Assembly: GCF_001274875.1 (NCBI RefSeq)
Contig: NZ_CP010899.1
Location: forward strand, 372,001-436,000
Direction of reading: 5' to 3'
Source: Spiroplasma kunkelii CR2-3x
GTDB taxonomy: Bacteria > Bacillota_I > Bacilli_A > Mycoplasmatales > Mycoplasmataceae
DNA: 64,000 nt
Shown here: positions 62,495 through 64,000 of the stretch, piece by piece
Layout: each line of letters opens with the position of its first letter
How positions within the stretch are numbered: position 1 is the first letter of the stretch
Position numbers and translations under genes: made by a program
The notes under the pieces: model-generated
Told to the model about the DNA's origin: nothing
What the model saw: the letters and a program-made list of their open reading frames with translations, nothing else
Database searches by the model: none

Positions 62495-64000
62495 TTGTCA
62501 ACAAGAAGAGGAATTTTTAGTATTTTAATCGGGTCTTTTACTTCGTTAATTGGAACATGTTTTCAATTTATGCTAATGTATTTATTAATTCGTAGTTATG
62601 GTTCGCAGTTTAATGGGTTTGTAAAGAATAGCGTTGCAATTGTTGCTTTTTTAGGAACAGTGGAAGGTGGCTTAGGAGCCATTACTGTTATTTTTTTAGT
62701 AAAACCATTGTTACAAAAAGATTGAATTAAAGCAAATGAAATGGTTAATACAGCAAAGCATCAATATAAAATATCAGGGTACATTGGTATTATTTTATTA
62801 ATTGCAATTGCTGTTGGGTATAGTGCTTATATTTATTTATTTGAAAAAAATTTTAGTATTTTACAAAATGATGAAACAATTAGTTATCCATTATGAAAAA
62901 TGATTTTAATTCTATTTATTATTGGGTCAAAAAACTTAATTGCATTATTTTGAACGGCAGCATATGAAAACTTAATGCAAGCTGATCAAAATAATCATTT
63001 ACGCCGTTTAATTTTAATGATTTGTGATTTAATCTCATATTCAATTGTTTTCTACTTAATTTCAATTGCAGTGGATCCTGTTTTTGTCTTTTTAATTTTC
63101 TTACTTTATTCTGTTATGAAAGGAAATTTAGTTTATTTATTTATTAAGTTACATTATCCTTGAGTTCGTATTGCTCGCCAACGCGATAACATGCAACTAG
63201 TTAAATCAAGTAATATTGTTGTGTTTAAAAATATTGGTGAAACATTGTTAATTAATGGTGATGTTATTATTACGGCGCTGTTATTAGGGTTACGAATATC
63301 ATCAACCTTATTGCTATATATGACAATTACGGTTGGAGTTCGTAGCATTATGATGATTTTAATTAATTCCTTCCGTGAGTTTTTTGCCGCATGAACAGCA
63401 AAAAATGGTCGGGTTGATTGACAGAGTTATATGAAATTTGAAACATACGCTTTTATGATAGCTGGGTTTTTGTTTGTTAACCAATTTATTTTATCACCAT
63501 ATTTTGTGACAACATTGTATGCGCCACAAATTATTGAACAAATTCGAACTAGTGATTCAACATTAAATCCATGAACATCACAGGAACGTGAAATTTTTAA
63601 AAGCATCTTTTATCAACCAACCTTTTCCTTATTAGTTGCTTTAAGTTCTGTTTTTATTGTATTAGCTGAACCCGCAAATGTTTTGGTATATGCTAAAGCA
63701 AATTATAAACAAACCGCAATCCCTACTTTTATTATTGGCTGTCTTAACATTGTCTTTTGTTTTTTTAGTGCTTTACTATGACGTTTTGGCTTTAATAATT
63801 TAGCAGCTGCATTATATAGTATTTTAATTATTACTTGCTTAATGAGTTTTTTGCGGTTTTTATACTTGTGATGTTATAATTGAATATTTTTAACTTATAA
63901 TAGTAACTTTAAAGGTGTTTTTCGAAATTGAATAATTTTGTTAGTTCCAATGATTATTGCTATTTTAGTTAATTATTTATTTTTATCAAAAACACATAAT
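62495..64000 (+). CDS. Flippase-like polytopic membrane protein (3' end outside window)
   Basis: At least 502 residues with about 12 hydrophobic segments. STRRGIFSILIGSFTSLIGT at the N-terminus and the overall helix pattern fit MATE/MVF-type or polysaccharide flippases (oligosaccharidyl-lipid flippase superfamily). Start TTG 62495 after a gaggtga SD. Many TGA Trp codons and no stop. The cargo is unknown. Confidence 0.7.

Overview
The window is a low-GC mollicute chromosome that reads with genetic code 4 (UGA = Trp). Nearly all long proteins run through TGA codons, and the true stops are TAA or TAG. Plectrovirus (SpV1-like) insertions, IS30 relics, an abundance of pseudogenes and the gene families present point to Spiroplasma, most likely the Citri clade. 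This assignment is an inference from content; no database was searched.

Layout. 1-2.0 kb: end of a plectrovirus ORF1, a convergent lipoprotein gene and a broken IS30. 2.3-6.7 kb: hpt, an ECF S component, two pseudogenes, coaE, rsmE and a membrane protein. 6.9-9.4 kb: a decayed tailed-phage early module (small ORFs, recT relic, RuvC-like resolvase, methyltransferase stub). 10.0-15.3 kb: core genes hup, dnaD-like, recU (in-frame stop), gpsB and rnpB, then a His-rich ECF S-like protein and an ABC exporter. 15.5-21.8 kb: broken IS30, a giant unassigned protein (1,217 codons, one internal stop) facing a lipoprotein gene, and a small ORF. 22-29.7 kb: membrane protein, 730-aa lipoprotein and a 1,454-aa double-FtsX permease. 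29.8-31.8 kb: virus, UPF0236 and IS30 debris. 31.9-44.3 kb: HAD phosphatase, hydrolase pseudogene, an amino acid permease split by a 3.0-kb plectrovirus, OB-fold protein, MBL hydrolase, GNAT, a Pr6Pr-like membrane protein, an MFS pseudogene and a GDPD remnant. 44.3-48.1 kb: a rearranged plectrovirus relic abutting remains of a type II-A CRISPR-Cas locus (cas2 end, degenerate csn2, two 36-nt repeats with one 30-nt spacer). 48.4-51.7 kb: ldh, a secreted protein and PTS EIIC. 51.9-59.8 kb: a DUF262 gene split by a 6.4-kb plectrovirus, followed by another virus fragment. 60.2-64 kb: membrane protein, rluD-family pseudogene and a flippase that runs off the window.

Main results. (1) Two plectrovirus insertions have matching imperfect terminal inverted repeats (5'-TGTAG...) and exact 15-bp target duplications. 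The longer one keeps an uninterrupted DDE transposase gene, which fits transposase-driven integration. (2) A fossil type II-A CRISPR-Cas locus sits directly against plectroviral debris, and a DUF262 gene (a family with anti-phage members) was split by a plectrovirus. (3) A lipoprotein gene faces the 3' end of plectrovirus ORF1 in several copies. A related lipoprotein faces the giant 16.9-20.5 kb gene in the same way, which suggests a conserved adsorption-protein/lipoprotein cassette. Decay is widespread, often through Trp TGA codons becoming TAA or through homopolymer frameshifts.
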